NCBI RefSeq assembly: GCF_001984155.1
Contig: NZ_MTQO01000050.1
Coordinates: 186,001 to 250,000 of the forward strand
DNA from: Actinosynnema sp. ALI-1.44
GTDB lineage: Bacteria; Actinomycetota; Actinomycetes; Mycobacteriales; Pseudonocardiaceae
Direction: 5' to 3'
Length of the DNA: 64,000 nucleotides
Made by a program: the position numbers and the translations under genes. Below the pieces are notes generated by a model that ran no database searches, was not told the origin of the DNA, and saw only the letters and a program-made list of their open reading frames with translations. Position 1 is the stretch's first letter. The number at the start of each line of letters is the position of its first letter. Positions 63,418 through 64,000 of this stretch are shown piece by piece.

Positions 63418-64000
63418 ACTCCTCGATGCCGTACTTGCCGAGCTCACGGCCGTTGCCGGACTGCCGGTAGCCGCCGAACGGCGCCAGCGGGTTGAACGAG
63501 CCGCCGTTGATGCTGACCTGGCCGGTGCGCATCCGCTTGGCCACCGCCAGCCCGCGCTCCGGGTCGCCGGAGAAAACCGAGCCCGACAGGCCGTACACAG
63601 TCGAGTTGGCGATCTCGACGGCTTCGTCCTCGTCGCGGTACGGCAGCACGGACAGCACGGGGCCGAAGATCTCCTCCTGCGCGATCACCATGTCGGGGCG
63701 CACGTTCGCGAACACCGTCGGCGGCACGTACGCGCCCTTGGCGGGCAGCCCGGAGGTGTCCTCGCCGCCGAACGCGACCGTCGCGCCTTCCTCGACGCCC
63801 TTGGCGATGTAGCCGAGGACGCGGTTGCGTTGCGCGGTCGAGGACATCGGCCCGATGCGGGTGCCGTCCTCGTTCGGGTCGCCCACGGTGTACTTCCCGG
63901 CCGCGGCGGCGGCCAGTTCGACGATCTCGTCGTGCTTGTCGGCGGGCACGAGCATGCGTGTCCAGGCGGTGCACGTCTGGCCGCCGTTGATGTACGCGTT
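63389..64000 (-). CDS. Aldehyde dehydrogenase, C-terminal part (5' end outside window)
   Basis: About 203 residues to the stop, open to the window edge. Contains the catalytic Cys in [13 protein letters not shown], the Glu/Phe motif [14 protein letters not shown] and [17 protein letters not shown] near the end. Oxidises aldehydes to acids with NAD(P)+. The apparent ATG at 63955 is internal. Substrate unknown. Confidence 0.93.
   Translation of the reverse strand, partial: NAYINGGQTCTAWTRMLVPADKHDEIVELAAAAAGKYTVGDPNEDGTRIGPMSSTAQRNRVLGYIAKGVEEGATVAFGGEDTSGLPAKGAYVPPTVFANVRPDMVIAQEEIFGPVLSVLPYRDEDEAVEIANSTVYGLSGSVFSGDPERGLAVAKRMRTGQVSINGGSFNPLAPFGGYRQSGNGRELGKYGIEEFTELKAIQR

Overview
The window is high-GC actinobacterial chromosome, most likely from the Pseudonocardiales (relatives of Lentzea, Saccharothrix, Kibdelosporangium or Amycolatopsis). 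This rests on codon use, many GTG starts, the paired clpP1/clpP2, the actinobacterial RNase E layout and the accessory families. The genus is inference. The backbone keeps the order I know from the Mycobacterium tuberculosis stretch Rv2439c-Rv2465c: proB-obgE-rpmA-rplU-rne ... ndk ... DUF4233-folC ... valS ... clpX-clpP2-clpP1-tig ... nei-rpiB, all on the minus strand. Accessory blocks are inserted between these conserved genes.

Layout. 0-2.2 kb: the end of a RecQ-like helicase and an MHS-type MFS transporter. 2.2-9.4 kb: the proB-obgE / rpmA-rplU / rne ribosome and RNA-processing block with a DUF2344 protein. 9.5-18.5 kb: a secreted subtilase placed between two radical-SAM-associated genes that are usually neighbours, a YtrA-type regulator with membrane partner and divergent ABC exporter, and a DrrA-like ATPase with two ABC-2 permeases. 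18.5-19.6 kb: more than 1 kb without a believable gene, packed with long imperfect inverted repeats. 19.6-23.4 kb: ndk, a Tat-exported PhoD phosphatase, DUF4233 and folC. 23.4-28.1 kb: an ApbE / FMN-binding / heme-flavin reductase module with a divergent two-component system. 28.1-35.7 kb: valS, a membrane-anchored unknown and a MacB/FtsX-type ABC pair.

35.7-44.9 kb: small regulated units. These are an AHSA1-ArsR-DUF899 operon with a near-perfect operator over its promoter, a TetR gene divergent from a secreted carboxylesterase, an SDR-VOC pair divergent from an FCD-type GntR, an oxalate/formate-type transporter with its 47-residue small subunit divergent from fdhD, and a Tat-type esterase. 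44.9-49.3 kb: clpX, clpP2, clpP1 and tig, with a ClgR-like box before clpP1. 49.4-54.5 kb: a mosaic zone with tRNA-Pro(UGG) and tRNA-Gly(UCC), an HNH/DUF5710 protein, a minus-strand operon of tiny genes including a 40-codon Cys-containing ORF, a divergent XRE-TPR regulator and a decayed DUF1152-like gene. 54.6-59.9 kb: a NUDIX - AAC(3) - cyclase - thioesterase operon, two GNATs (one Eis-like) and a glycine-rich membrane protein. 60-64 kb: a secreted HNH lipoprotein, nei and rpiB, then a ComB-like / MBL-fold pair and a truncated aldehyde dehydrogenase.

The most unusual signals are the four-armed inverted-repeat cluster at 18.64-19.23 kb, the tiny-gene operon at 51.4-52.3 kb, the cyclase carrying an extra N-terminal domain at 55.9 kb, and the flavinylation module at 23.4-28.1 kb. 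All calls were made by reading the sequence; no database search was run.
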